A stretch of 32,055 bases of DNA, taken from assembly GCA_009699505.1 (NCBI GenBank), contig WLOB01000008.1, positions 1-32,055 on the forward strand. The letters are read 5' to 3'. Under the pieces are notes generated by a model that was given only the letters and a program-made list of their open reading frames with translations, had not been told where the DNA came from and made no database searches. Position 1 is the first letter of the stretch, and each line of letters starts with the position of its first letter. The translations under genes were made by a program, and so were the position numbers. The DNA comes from Actinomycetota bacterium (GTDB lineage: Bacteria; Actinomycetota; Thermoleophilia; Solirubrobacterales; Solirubrobacteraceae). Below are positions 8,872 through 17,559 of this stretch, in pieces.

Positions 8872-9204
8872 TCAGCCCGAGCGGCCGTCGTCGCGGTCGC
8901 ACGCCGATTGCGTGTCGCCGGGCTCGCCGGTGCCGCCCACCGCGACGTGGGCGTCCCCGAGGGGCAGGCCGAGGGTCCCGGCGACGGACCGCACCGGCGC
9001 CAGCGCGTGCGTGCGCCGCCCCGCGGCGTCGTCGGCGGGGACGTCGACCCGGTAGACCGCCCGGCCGTCGCGCGGGGCGACCCGGACGGTCGAGACCGCC
9101 GGGTGCTCCAGCAGCGCGTCGGCCACGGCGCCCGCCGCGGCCGCGCCGGCAGGGCCGAGGTCGACGGCGACGGTGGCGACGACGATCCCCGTCCCGCCCG
9201 GCAC
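8872..9204 (-). CDS. Small hypothetical protein (about 110 aa)
   Basis: In-frame GTG 3 nt after the SDR stop; product VPGGTGIVVATVAVDLGPAGAAAAGAVADALLEHPAVSTVRVAPRDGRAVYRVDVPADD... looks more protein-like than neighbouring antisense frames. Weak RBS. Confidence 0.45.
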   Translation of the reverse strand: MPGGTGIVVATVAVDLGPAGAAAAGAVADALLEHPAVSTVRVAPRDGRAVYRVDVPADDAAGRRTHALAPVRSVAGTLGLPLGDAHVAVGGTGEPGDTQSACDRDDGRSG

Positions 9205-9206
9205 GC

Positions 9207-9959
9207 TCAGAGCTTCGACGACTCGCCGCCGTCGGCGACGAGCACCGAGCCGGTCACGAAGTCCGACGCGCCCGACGCGAGCAGGCAGACGAGCGGTCCG
9301 ATCTCGGCGGGGTCGCCCATGCGCCCGGCGGGGATCTTGCGCAGGCGGCGCGTCAGGATCTCGTCGGACTCCAGCACGGCGGACTGCGCGTCGGTCGCGT
9401 AGGCACCGGGGGCGATCGCGTTGACCTGGATCCCCTTGCCGGCCCACTCGCCGGCGAGCGCCTTCGTGAACTGCAGCACCGCGCCCTTCGACGACGAGTA
9501 CGCGACGAGCGTCGGCTTGCCGAGGATGCCCGACGTCGAGGCGATGTTGATGACCTTGCCCGAGCCCTGGGCGAGGAAGTGCCTCCCGGCGGCGCGGGCG
9601 AGCGTGACCGGGGCGAAGACGTTGACCTCGAAGACCTCCTGCCACACGTCGTCGTCCAGGTCGACGAAGCGCCCGGCCGGGGCGATGCCCGCGTTGTTGA
9701 CGACGACGTCCAGGCGGCCGAAGCGCTCCACGGCGAGGTCGGCCAGCGCAGCGACCTGCGCGCGGTCGCGCATGTCGCACGTCGCGGCCACCACGGCGCC
9801 GTCGGGCGCCTCGGCGGCGACCTCGTCGAGCGCGGCGGTCGTCCGCGCGACCGCCAGGACCTTGGCGCCCTCGGCCGCCAGGGCGAGCACCGCCGCCCGG
9901 CCGAGCCCGCGGCTGGCGCCGGTCACGATCGCGACGCGGCCCTCCAGGCCGAGGTTCAC
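9207..9959 (-). CDS. SDR family oxidoreductase (FabG-like)
   Basis: LEGRVAIVTGASRGLGRAAVLALAAEGAKVLAVART, VVNNAGIAPAG, YSSSKGAVLQFTKALAGEWAGKGIQVNAIAPG. GTG start overlaps the upstream gene stop (GTGA). Confidence 0.92.
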   Translation of the reverse strand: MNLGLEGRVAIVTGASRGLGRAAVLALAAEGAKVLAVARTTAALDEVAAEAPDGAVVAATCDMRDRAQVAALADLAVERFGRLDVVVNNAGIAPAGRFVDLDDDVWQEVFEVNVFAPVTLARAAGRHFLAQGSGKVINIASTSGILGKPTLVAYSSSKGAVLQFTKALAGEWAGKGIQVNAIAPGAYATDAQSAVLESDEILTRRLRKIPAGRMGDPAEIGPLVCLLASGASDFVTGSVLVADGGESSKL

Positions 9960-11113
9960 CGCACCGCCTCCGTGCCCGTCTCGCGCAGGACGTCCTGGAC
10001 GACCTCGCGGGCGATGCCCAGCCGCAGGACCTGCGACCCGCCCTCGTAGATCCGCATCGGCCGCGCCTGACGGGTCAGCCGCTCGATCTTCGAGTCGCGC
10101 AGGAGGCCCCAGCGGCCCATGACCTGGACGGCGCGGTCGACGACCTTGCCGGCGGTCTCGCTCGCCAGGAGCTTGGCGGCGGAGGAGTGGTGCAGCGCGG
10201 CGGCCGGGTCCTCGCGGGCCAGGGACGCGGCGCGGTAGGTCAGGAGGCGCGCGGCCTCGAGCTCGGCCCACGAGTCGGCGAGCATCTCGGCGATCGCGCC
10301 CTGGCGGGCCAGCGGCCGGCCGAACTGCTCGCGCGTGCCGGCGTGCCGGGCGGCCTCGCGCAGCGCGGCCTCGCCGAGCCCGAGCGACGCGCCCGCGACG
10401 GAGACGCGGAACATCGCCAGCGTCGCGAGGACGTAGGAGAACCCGTCGCCGCGGACGCCGATCACGGCGCTCGCCGGGACCGGCACGTCCTCGAACGTCA
10501 GGTCGCCGAGGATGTGCGGCGCCGCGATCTCGGGGGTCGGCGTGACCGAGAGCCCCGGGCTGTCGGCGGGCACGAGGACCATCGTGTGCCCGCCGCCGTC
10601 GCGGGCCAGCACGCTGTAGAAGCCGGCGGCACCCCCGTTGGAGATGAACGCCTTCTCCCCGCGCAGCACGAAGTCCTCGCCCTGGGGGACGAGCTCCGTG
10701 GTGATGTTCTTGAGGTCGGAGCCCGCGACCGGCTCGGTCAGGCCGAGGGCCGCGAGGACCTCGCCGGTGGCCACGCGCGGCAGCCAGTCCTCCCGCTGCT
10801 CGACGCTGCCGGCCTGCGTGATCGCGTACGAGCCGATGCCCTGCAGCGCGAAGAGCGAGTCCAGGTGCGACGAGGTGCCCATCAGGACCTCGCGGACCAC
10901 CGCGATCGCGAGCGGGTCGAGGCGCTCGAAGCGCCCGCCGTGGGACTCCGGCACGAGCAGCTCGCAGAGGCGACTGGCGCGCAGCGCGGCGGCGACCCCG
11001 TCGTGCAGGGTGCTCATGCCGTCGGCCTCGACGGCCATCGGCTCGACGGCCCGGGCGACGGCGCGGGCCTCCTCCTGGAGCTCGACGTAGAGGGGGGAGA
11101 GTGCGAAGTCCAT
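9956..11113 (-). CDS. Acyl-CoA dehydrogenase
   Basis: MDFALSPLYVELQEEARAVARAVEP, ALGLTEPVAGSDLKNITT, RGEKAFISNGGAAGFYSV, GTREQFGRPLARQGAIAEMLAD, RIYEGGSQVLRLGIARE. AGGAG RBS before ATG 11113. Confidence 0.93.
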   Translation of the reverse strand: MDFALSPLYVELQEEARAVARAVEPMAVEADGMSTLHDGVAAALRASRLCELLVPESHGGRFERLDPLAIAVVREVLMGTSSHLDSLFALQGIGSYAITQAGSVEQREDWLPRVATGEVLAALGLTEPVAGSDLKNITTELVPQGEDFVLRGEKAFISNGGAAGFYSVLARDGGGHTMVLVPADSPGLSVTPTPEIAAPHILGDLTFEDVPVPASAVIGVRGDGFSYVLATLAMFRVSVAGASLGLGEAALREAARHAGTREQFGRPLARQGAIAEMLADSWAELEAARLLTYRAASLAREDPAAALHHSSAAKLLASETAGKVVDRAVQVMGRWGLLRDSKIERLTRQARPMRIYEGGSQVLRLGIAREVVQDVLRETGTEAVR

Positions 11114-11121
11114 GGGAGCTC

Positions 11122-12291
11122 CTAGAGCCGTTCGATGAGGGTCGCGGTGCCGAGCCCCCCGCCGCAGCACATGGTGACGAGGCCGTAGCGGCCGTCGACG
11201 TCCTCGAGCTCGTGCAGCAGGGTGGTCAGCAGGCGTGCGCCGGTGGCGCCGAGGGGGTGGCCGAGCGCGATCGCCCCGCCGCGCGGGTTGACGACCGCGG
11301 GGTCGGCGGGGTGCTCGCGCAGCCAGGCGCCGACGACGGAGGCGAAGGCCTCGTTGATCTCGATCGCGTCGAGGTCGCCGACCTCCAGCCCGTTGCGCGC
11401 GAGGATCTTCGCGGTGGCGGGGATGGGGCCGGTGAGCATGGTGACCGGGTCGACGCCGAGGACGACCTGGTCGACGATCCGGGCGCGCGGGGCGACGCCG
11501 AGCGCGTCGGCACGCTCACGGGCCATGAGCAGCAGGGCGGCGGCCCCGTCGGAGATCTGCGACGAGTTGCCGGCGGTCACGCGGCCGTCCTCGCGGAAGA
11601 CGGTGCGCAGGGCGCCGAGGCCGTCGGTCGTGGTCGACGGGCGGATGCCCTGGTCGCGATCCACCGTGCCCTCGGGGGTCTCGACGGGGACGATCTCGCG
11701 GGCGAAGTGCCCGCCCTCGGTCGCGGCCTGCGCCCGTTGATGCGAGCGCAGCGCGATGGCGTCCATCTCGGCGCGGTCGATGCCCCACCGGTCGGCGATG
11801 AGCTCGGCGCCCTCGCCCTGCGGCACCAGGTCGTAGCGCTCGGTGAGCTCGGGCGGGAACCCGCGGCCCCACTGCTGCTGGGCGCTCTCGTTCACGCCGA
11901 AGCCGACGCGTCCCATGTGCTCGACGCCCCCGGCGACGACGACGTCGTCCATGCCGGTCGCGATCTGCAGCGCGCCGAAGTGCACGGCCTGCTGGCCGGA
12001 CCCGCAGCGGATGTCGACGGTCGTCGCACCCGTCGACTCCGGCAGGCCCTTGGCGAGCCAGGCGTTGCGCGTGATGCCCGTCGACTGCTCGCCGGTCTGG
12101 TAGACACAGCCGGCGATCGCGTTGTCCACGAGCTCCGGGTCGACCCCGGTGCGCTCGAGCAGCCCGACGTACGCGCGGCCGAGCAGGTCGGCGGGGTGGA
12201 TCTCGCGCAGCGCGCCCTTCTCGCGGTGGCCGCGGCCGACCGGCGTGCGGACGGCGCCGACGATCACGGTCTCCCGACCCTGCAGGCTCAT
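11122..12291 (-). CDS. Thiolase (acetyl-CoA acetyltransferase family)
   Basis: ETVIVGAVRTPVGR, CGSGQQAVHFGALQIATGMDDVVVAGGVEHMGR, NEAFASVVGAWLRE, NPRGGAIALGHPLGATGARLLTTLLHEL, TMCCGGGLGTATLIERL. Confidence 0.95.
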   Translation of the reverse strand: MSLQGRETVIVGAVRTPVGRGHREKGALREIHPADLLGRAYVGLLERTGVDPELVDNAIAGCVYQTGEQSTGITRNAWLAKGLPESTGATTVDIRCGSGQQAVHFGALQIATGMDDVVVAGGVEHMGRVGFGVNESAQQQWGRGFPPELTERYDLVPQGEGAELIADRWGIDRAEMDAIALRSHQRAQAATEGGHFAREIVPVETPEGTVDRDQGIRPSTTTDGLGALRTVFREDGRVTAGNSSQISDGAAALLLMARERADALGVAPRARIVDQVVLGVDPVTMLTGPIPATAKILARNGLEVGDLDAIEINEAFASVVGAWLREHPADPAVVNPRGGAIALGHPLGATGARLLTTLLHELEDVDGRYGLVTMCCGGGLGTATLIERL

Positions 12292-13094
12292 GCGGTCTCC
12301 GTGGTGGTCTGCAGCCCGATCAGGCGGGCGAGGTTGTCGCCGAGGATGGCGTCGGTGTCCTCGTCGGAGAACCCGAGCGCCCGGATCGACGCGATCTCCG
12401 TGGCGGGGTCGGCCATCGGCCAGTCCGTGGCGAAGACGACCCGCTCGGGGCCGTGGGACGCGATCGCGGCCCGGACCCGCGCGGGGTCGAGGCTCGCGAT
12501 GCCCGGCGGCCACGAGGTGTCGAGGTGGACGTCGAGCCCGTTGACGAACTCGAGCGCCTCCTCGAACGCGTGGTAGCCGCCGAGGTGCGCGGCGATGACG
12601 TCGAGTCGTGGGAAGGCGCGGGCGATGTCGCGGATCATCGCCGGGGTCGCCAGCGCGCCGCGCGGGTCGCCGGGATGCTCCGGGCCGACGTGGAAGACCG
12701 CGGCGAACTCGCCCTCGAGCGCGGCGAGGACGTCGTAGAGCCGCCGGTCGTCCAGCGCGAAGCCCTGGAAGAGCGGATGCACCTTGACGCCGCGGAGCCC
12801 GTTCTCGCGGAGGCTCGCGACGTTGTCCTCGGGGCTGCGGGCCGGGTGCACGCTGCCGAAGCCGATGAACCGCTCCGGGTCCAGCGAGCCCACGAAGCGG
12901 TTGGCGGTCTCGAGGCGCTCGGGCGTGTCGGCGACCGCGAGGCAGACGGACCGGTCGACGCCGGCGGCGCGCATCGTCTCCGTCGCCGAGGCGACCGTCC
13001 CGTCGCCGAAGCGCCGCAGGCCGTCGCCGGGCGAGCCGAGCGCCCGCCTCGCGATCTTGTCGGGCCAGACGTGGACGTGCCCGTCGATGATCAC
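12288..13094 (-). CDS. Amidohydrolase-2 family metal-dependent hydrolase
   Basis: MIIDGHVHVWPDKIARRALG; GVKVHPLFQGFALDD; VIAAHLGGY; RVVFATDWPMADPATEI. 4-bp overlap with the thiolase. Confidence 0.85.
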   Translation of the reverse strand: MIIDGHVHVWPDKIARRALGSPGDGLRRFGDGTVASATETMRAAGVDRSVCLAVADTPERLETANRFVGSLDPERFIGFGSVHPARSPEDNVASLRENGLRGVKVHPLFQGFALDDRRLYDVLAALEGEFAAVFHVGPEHPGDPRGALATPAMIRDIARAFPRLDVIAAHLGGYHAFEEALEFVNGLDVHLDTSWPPGIASLDPARVRAAIASHGPERVVFATDWPMADPATEIASIRALGFSDEDTDAILGDNLARLIGLQTTTETA

Positions 13095-13134
13095 GGCAGC
13101 CTCATGGGGGTCCGGAGCGGGAGCATCTTTCGAG

Positions 13135-13147
13135 TATAAGGATTATA
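13135..13147. promoter_or_regulatory. AT-rich palindrome in the amidohydrolase/gntR divergent region (candidate operator)
   Basis: TATAA-GGA-TTATA inside CGAGTATAAGGATTATATCTCG. Confidence 0.4.
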
Positions 13148-13204
13148 TCTCGGTGGGGGAGATTGTTTCGCGGCGCGCGCCGGGCCTGCGGCTATCCTCG
13201 CCGG

Positions 13205-13981
13205 ATGCCCGCGGCTCCCAACACCACCGGCTCGGCCCGCGGGCGGGGAACCCTGCGCCCGCGCAAGACCGCGGCGCTGCTCGCCCAGCGCATCGTCGGC
13301 GAGATCACGGACCGCGGCCTCGAGCCCGGGACGCCGCTCCCGTCCGAGAAGGAGATGCTCGAGGAGTACGCGGTCGCCCGCGGCACGCTCCGCGAGTCCC
13401 TGCGCTTCCTCGAGATGCAGGGCGTCCTGACGATCCGCACGGGCCCCGGGGGCGGGCCGGTCGTCAACCGCCCCGGGTCCCGCCACCTGGCCAGCACCAT
13501 CGCGATGATGCTGCAGCTCGAGCAGGTCGCGTTCCGGTCGATCGTCGAGGCGCGCGTCGTGCTGGAGCCCGAGCTCGCCCGGCGGGCGGCGACGAACGCC
13601 ACGCCCGAGCAGCTCGAGCGGCTCCGCGCGTCGTGCGACCGGATGCGCGAGCGGATCGACGACCCCGACGTGTTCATCGAGGAGAACGACACGTTCCACG
13701 GGCTCGTCGCCGAGGCCGCCGGCAACCCCGTGTTCTCCATGGTCATCACGTCGCTGACGTGGATCTGCGACGGCACCCCGCTGGGCGTGGAGTACTCCGA
13801 GGCCGCCCGCGTCGCGGTCTCGAAGGAGCACGCCCGGATCCTCCGGGCGGTCGAGGCGGGCGATCCCGAGCGCGCCGGTGCCGCCATGGCCGTCCACATC
13901 GGCGACTTCGCCGCGTACCTCGAGGCGAAGTACCCCCGGGTCCTCGACGCGACGCTGCGCTGGGACCAGGTCGACCTGTAG
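13205..13981 (+). CDS. FadR/GntR family transcriptional regulator
   Basis: RKTAALLAQRIVGEITDRGLEPGTPLPSEKEMLEEYAVARGTLRESLRFLEMQGVLTIRTGPGGGPVV wHTH, then an FCD-like domain (RSIVEARVVLEPELARRAA...ENDTFHGLVAEAAGNPVF). Confidence 0.92.
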   Translation: MPAAPNTTGSARGRGTLRPRKTAALLAQRIVGEITDRGLEPGTPLPSEKEMLEEYAVARGTLRESLRFLEMQGVLTIRTGPGGGPVVNRPGSRHLASTIAMMLQLEQVAFRSIVEARVVLEPELARRAATNATPEQLERLRASCDRMRERIDDPDVFIEENDTFHGLVAEAAGNPVFSMVITSLTWICDGTPLGVEYSEAARVAVSKEHARILRAVEAGDPERAGAAMAVHIGDFAAYLEAKYPRVLDATLRWDQVDL

Positions 13982-13998
13982 GTCGCGCCGGGGCGACC
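13981..13998. terminator. Hairpin between convergent gntR and enoyl-CoA hydratase genes
   Basis: GGTCGC-GCCGGG-GCGACC begins at the last base of the gntR stop and lies 4 bp from the opposite-strand stop at 14002. Confidence 0.35.
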
Positions 13999-14001
13999 GG
14001 C

Positions 14002-14793
14002 TCAGCGGTGCGACCAGGAGGGGTCCCGCTTCTCGACGAACGCGGTCAGCCCCTCGCGGGCGTCGGAGGACGCGAAGGTCATCGCGAACGCGCGACGCTC
14101 GCCGTCGATCCCCGCCTGCAGCGGGGTCTCGAACGCGGCGAGCACCGCCTCCTTGCCCAGGCGCTCGGCGACGGCGGGCCTGCCGGCGATCCGGCGGGCG
14201 ACCTTGGCGGCGAGCGCGCGCCAGGCGTCGGGCGCCGCGACCCGGGAGACGAGGCCGGCGCGCTCCGCCTCCGCGGCGTCGAGCAGGCGCCCGGTGAGGA
14301 CCATGTCCATCGCCTTCGCCTTGCCGATCGCACGCGGCAGCATCTGCGTGCCGCCGGCGCCGGGGATCAGGCCGAGCTGCGTCTCCGGCAGCCCGAACCG
14401 CGCGGTCTCGGACGCCACGACGACGTCGGACAGCATCGCCAGCTCGCACCCGCCACCCAGGCACAGCCCGGACACCGCGGCGACCGTCGGCGTGCGCGTG
14501 CGGCGCAGCGCGGCCCACAGCTGCGCGCGGTCGCCGTCGTAGATCCCGAGCGCGTCGCGCTCGAGCAGCGCACGGATGTCGGCGCCCGAGGCGAAGACGT
14601 CGTCCGAGCCCTCGAGCACCACGGCGCGGACGTCGTCGCTCGCGTCGGCCGCCCGGAGGTGGTCGACGAGCGCCGTCAGGACCTCGTCGGTCAGGGCGTT
14701 GCGCGTCGTGGGGTCGTCGAGGGTCAGCGTCAGGACCCCGTCGGCGGTCACCGCCTCGACGGGGGAGGCGGTCGGCGGCGGATTCGCGGTCAT
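14002..14793 (-). CDS. Enoyl-CoA hydratase/isomerase family protein
   Basis: DGVLTLTLDDPTTRNALTDEVLTALVDHL, GSDDVFASGADIRALLE, PTVAAVSGLCLGGGCELAMLSDVVVAS, RFGLPETQLGLIPGAGGTQMLPRAIG. Confidence 0.94.
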   Translation of the reverse strand: MTANPPPTASPVEAVTADGVLTLTLDDPTTRNALTDEVLTALVDHLRAADASDDVRAVVLEGSDDVFASGADIRALLERDALGIYDGDRAQLWAALRRTRTPTVAAVSGLCLGGGCELAMLSDVVVASETARFGLPETQLGLIPGAGGTQMLPRAIGKAKAMDMVLTGRLLDAAEAERAGLVSRVAAPDAWRALAAKVARRIAGRPAVAERLGKEAVLAAFETPLQAGIDGERRAFAMTFASSDAREGLTAFVEKRDPSWSHR

Positions 14794-14976
14794 GCTGATA
14801 ACCGTAGTACTGAATAGCCGCGAGCGGGAATTCCGTGCCGCCCGCCGGCGCCCGGGAGTCCTTCGAGCGCCGGGGCCGTCCCGCGGGCCGGCGCCGACTC
14901 GCGGGCCGGCTCCGTTCCGCGGGCCCGCGCCGACCCGTGCGGGCCGTCGCCCGCCCGCGGACGCGGTCGCCGGCCC

Positions 14977-16347
14977 TCAGGCCACGACGCGGATGAGCTT
15001 CTTGTTCACGAACTCGTCCGCGCCGAAGCGGCCGAGCTCGCGTCCGAAGCCGGAGTTCTTCACGCCGCCGAAGGGCAGCTCGGCGCTCTCGGCGCCGACG
15101 GCGTTGACGAAGACCATGCCGGCCTCGATGCGGTCGGCGACGCGGAGCGCCTGGTCGGGGTCCGTCGTGAAGACGTACGAGCCGAGGCCGTAGTCCGTGT
15201 CGTTGGCCAGGGCGATCGCCTCGTCCTCCGAGCCCACCTTGTAGACGGAGGCCACGGGGCCGAAGAGCTCCTCGCGGTACGCGTCGTTCTCCGGCGTGAT
15301 GTCCGTGAGGACGGTCGGGCCATAGAAGTTGCCGTCGCGCTCGCCGCCGGTGCGCAGGGTCGCGCCCTGGTCCGTGGCGCGCTTGACCTGCTCCTCGAGC
15401 CGGTCGGTCGCGGCGGTCGACGAGAGGGGGCCGAGGGTCGTGTCGGCGGAGGACGCCGGGCCCGGCTGGATCTGCGAGATCGCGGCGGTGAGCTTCTCGA
15501 CGAACGGCTCGTAGAGCTCGTCGATGACGATGAAGCGCTTCGCGGCGTTGCAGGCCTGGCCGCCGTTCTCCATGCGTCCGTCCACGGCGGCCTCGACGAC
15601 GGCGTCGAGGTCGTCGGCGGCGAGGAGGATGAACGGGTCCGAGCCGCCGAGCTCGAGCACGACCTTCTTCAGGTTGCGCCCGGCGATCTCGGCCACCGCG
15701 GCGCCCGCGCGCTCCGAGCCGGTGAGCGAGACGCCCTGCACGCGGCGGTCGCCGATCGTGCGCTCGATCTGCTCGTTCGTCGCGTAGACGTTGATGTAGG
15801 CGTCGGCCGGCAGCCCGGCGTCCTGGAAGAGCTGCTCGATCGCCGCCGCGGACTCCGGGCACTGCGGCGCGTGCTTCAGCAGGATCGTGTTGCCCAGCAG
15901 CAGGTTCGGGCCGGCGAAGCGGGCCACCTGGTAGTAGGGGTAGTTCCACGGCATGATCCCGAGCAGCACGCCGAGGGAGGAGCGGCGGATGAACGCCGAG
16001 CCCTCGCCGTCGAGCAGCTCGATCGGCTCGTCGGCCAGGAACTGCGCGGCGCGGTCGGCGTAGTAGCCGTAGATCTCGGCGCTGAAGTCGACCTCGCCGA
16101 GGGCCTGCTCGACGGGCTTGCCCATCTCGCGGCCGATGATCGCGGCGAGCTCGTCCCGGCGCTCCGTGTGCAGCTCGCCCACGCGGCGGATCACCGCGGC
16201 GCGGTCCTCCACCGACGTGCCCCGGCCCCAGCCGGGGTGGGCGGCGTGCGCCCGGCCGACCGCGGCGTCGAGGTCCGCGTCGCTGATCGTCGGATAGGTC
16301 CTGATCGTCTCGCCCGTCGCCGGGTCGACCACCGCGTACTCCGCCAT
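14977..16347 (-). CDS. NAD(P)-dependent aldehyde dehydrogenase (succinate-semialdehyde dehydrogenase-like)
   Basis: GVLLGIMPWNYPYYQVARFAGPNLLLGNTILLKHA, VSLTGSERAGAAVAEIAGRNLKKVVLELGGSDPFIL, GGQACNAAKRFIV, LPFGGVKNSGFGRELG. Confidence 0.95.
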   Translation of the reverse strand: MAEYAVVDPATGETIRTYPTISDADLDAAVGRAHAAHPGWGRGTSVEDRAAVIRRVGELHTERRDELAAIIGREMGKPVEQALGEVDFSAEIYGYYADRAAQFLADEPIELLDGEGSAFIRRSSLGVLLGIMPWNYPYYQVARFAGPNLLLGNTILLKHAPQCPESAAAIEQLFQDAGLPADAYINVYATNEQIERTIGDRRVQGVSLTGSERAGAAVAEIAGRNLKKVVLELGGSDPFILLAADDLDAVVEAAVDGRMENGGQACNAAKRFIVIDELYEPFVEKLTAAISQIQPGPASSADTTLGPLSSTAATDRLEEQVKRATDQGATLRTGGERDGNFYGPTVLTDITPENDAYREELFGPVASVYKVGSEDEAIALANDTDYGLGSYVFTTDPDQALRVADRIEAGMVFVNAVGAESAELPFGGVKNSGFGRELGRFGADEFVNKKLIRVVA

Positions 16348-16367
16348 ACCGCTCCCCCTGAGTGAAC

Positions 16368-16381
16368 TGATGTCGCCATCA
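16368..16381. promoter_or_regulatory. Inverted repeat upstream of the ALDH gene (candidate operator)
   Basis: TGATG-TCGC-CATCA, about 20 nt upstream of the ALDH start (minus strand). Confidence 0.3.
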
Positions 16382-16449
16382 AAGCAGCCCCGACGGGCGG
16401 GGTGCGACGGATGGCGCCGCACCTGCCGCCCTGCCGCGCCGGTGCCCCC

Positions 16450-17355
16450 TCAGCGCCCCCGCGGTGCCGGCACGCGCACGGTCGTCGTGACCGGTCCGCG
16501 CTTCGAGCCCGTCGTGGTCGCCGTGATCCGGACGGTGCCGCCGCGCGTCTGCAGGCGCTTGCGGGCCTTCGCGGTGAGGGTCGGGCGCACGACCTTCGAG
16601 CGGCCGCGGGTGATCGTCACGCGCCGGGCGGTGGCGGCCTTCGCGCCGGCGACCGTGGTGCGGACCACGACGGGGCAGACCGCGTCCGAGACGGCGGGGC
16701 AGGTCAGCTCGACGCGCACGGACCGGCGGTCGCGGGCGGGGACCGCGTCGAAGATCCGGGCGCGCAGGACGGACGGGGCGGCCGCCGGCCTCGCGGCGGG
16801 CGTGGCGACGGCGGGGAGGGCGATCAGGTCCGCGACCTGGGACGGGATCTGCACGCCGCGCTCGCTCAGCACGCCGGCGGTGACGTCCAGGAGCGTCTCG
16901 AGGACGAAGCCGACGGGCGCGGGGACGCCGTCGCGCACGCTGTCGGCGGCGTTCTGCAGGAGCGCGACGAGCTGCGGGGAGGTGAGGGACGTGACGGCCG
17001 CGAGGGCGCGGTTCAGCGCGGCGCCGCTCAGGACCTCGCCGATCTGGACGCCGGTGAGCTGCGTCAGGAGCTGCCCGAGCTGGCTGTCGGTCAGCCCCGC
17101 GACGACCTTCGTCAGGTCGGCGCTCGCGAGCCCGACGACGAGCGGGTTGATCGCCTCGGTGAGCTGCGCGACGAGCGCGAGGATCGCCGTGACGGGCGTG
17201 ACCGGGTCGGCGGGCTGGACGTCGCGGGTGGTGGCGGGGGCGGCCTGGGCGGTGGCGACCATCGCGGCGCTGCCGGAGACGGCGACGGCGCCGGCGGTGA
17301 GGACGGACACGGCCAGCGTGCGGCGGCCGTGGGAGGACCTGCGGGGGTGGTGCAT
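16450..17355 (-). CDS. Secreted hypothetical protein with signal peptide
   Basis: MHHPRRSSHGRRTLAVSVLTAGAVAVSGSAAMVATAQAAPA signal peptide; helical repeat-like middle; beta-rich basic C-terminus (RRVTITRGRSKVVRPTLTAKARKRLQTRGGTVRITATT). Confidence 0.75.
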   Translation of the reverse strand: MHHPRRSSHGRRTLAVSVLTAGAVAVSGSAAMVATAQAAPATTRDVQPADPVTPVTAILALVAQLTEAINPLVVGLASADLTKVVAGLTDSQLGQLLTQLTGVQIGEVLSGAALNRALAAVTSLTSPQLVALLQNAADSVRDGVPAPVGFVLETLLDVTAGVLSERGVQIPSQVADLIALPAVATPAARPAAAPSVLRARIFDAVPARDRRSVRVELTCPAVSDAVCPVVVRTTVAGAKAATARRVTITRGRSKVVRPTLTAKARKRLQTRGGTVRITATTTGSKRGPVTTTVRVPAPRGR

Positions 17356-17559
17356 CGCGCTCCTGGGGGACGGGCGGGGGGGACGGACGCGGCCGCGGAC
17401 GCGACCGGCGATCCCCCTGAACGGTAGGGCCTGCGGAGGAGCGGCGGAGCCGCGGGTGGACGGACGTCGAGCGGTCCGCCTCGCGGGACCCCGACCGCGG
17501 CGCGCCGCCGGGGTGGCCCGGAACGGCCCCGGCCGTCCGAGGCCGACGCGGCGTCCCGC

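Noticed and set aside
13091-15949. 952-aa minus-strand ORF
   Set aside because: Out of frame with and overlapping the enoyl-CoA hydratase, gntR and ALDH genes; Arg/Gly-rich composition.
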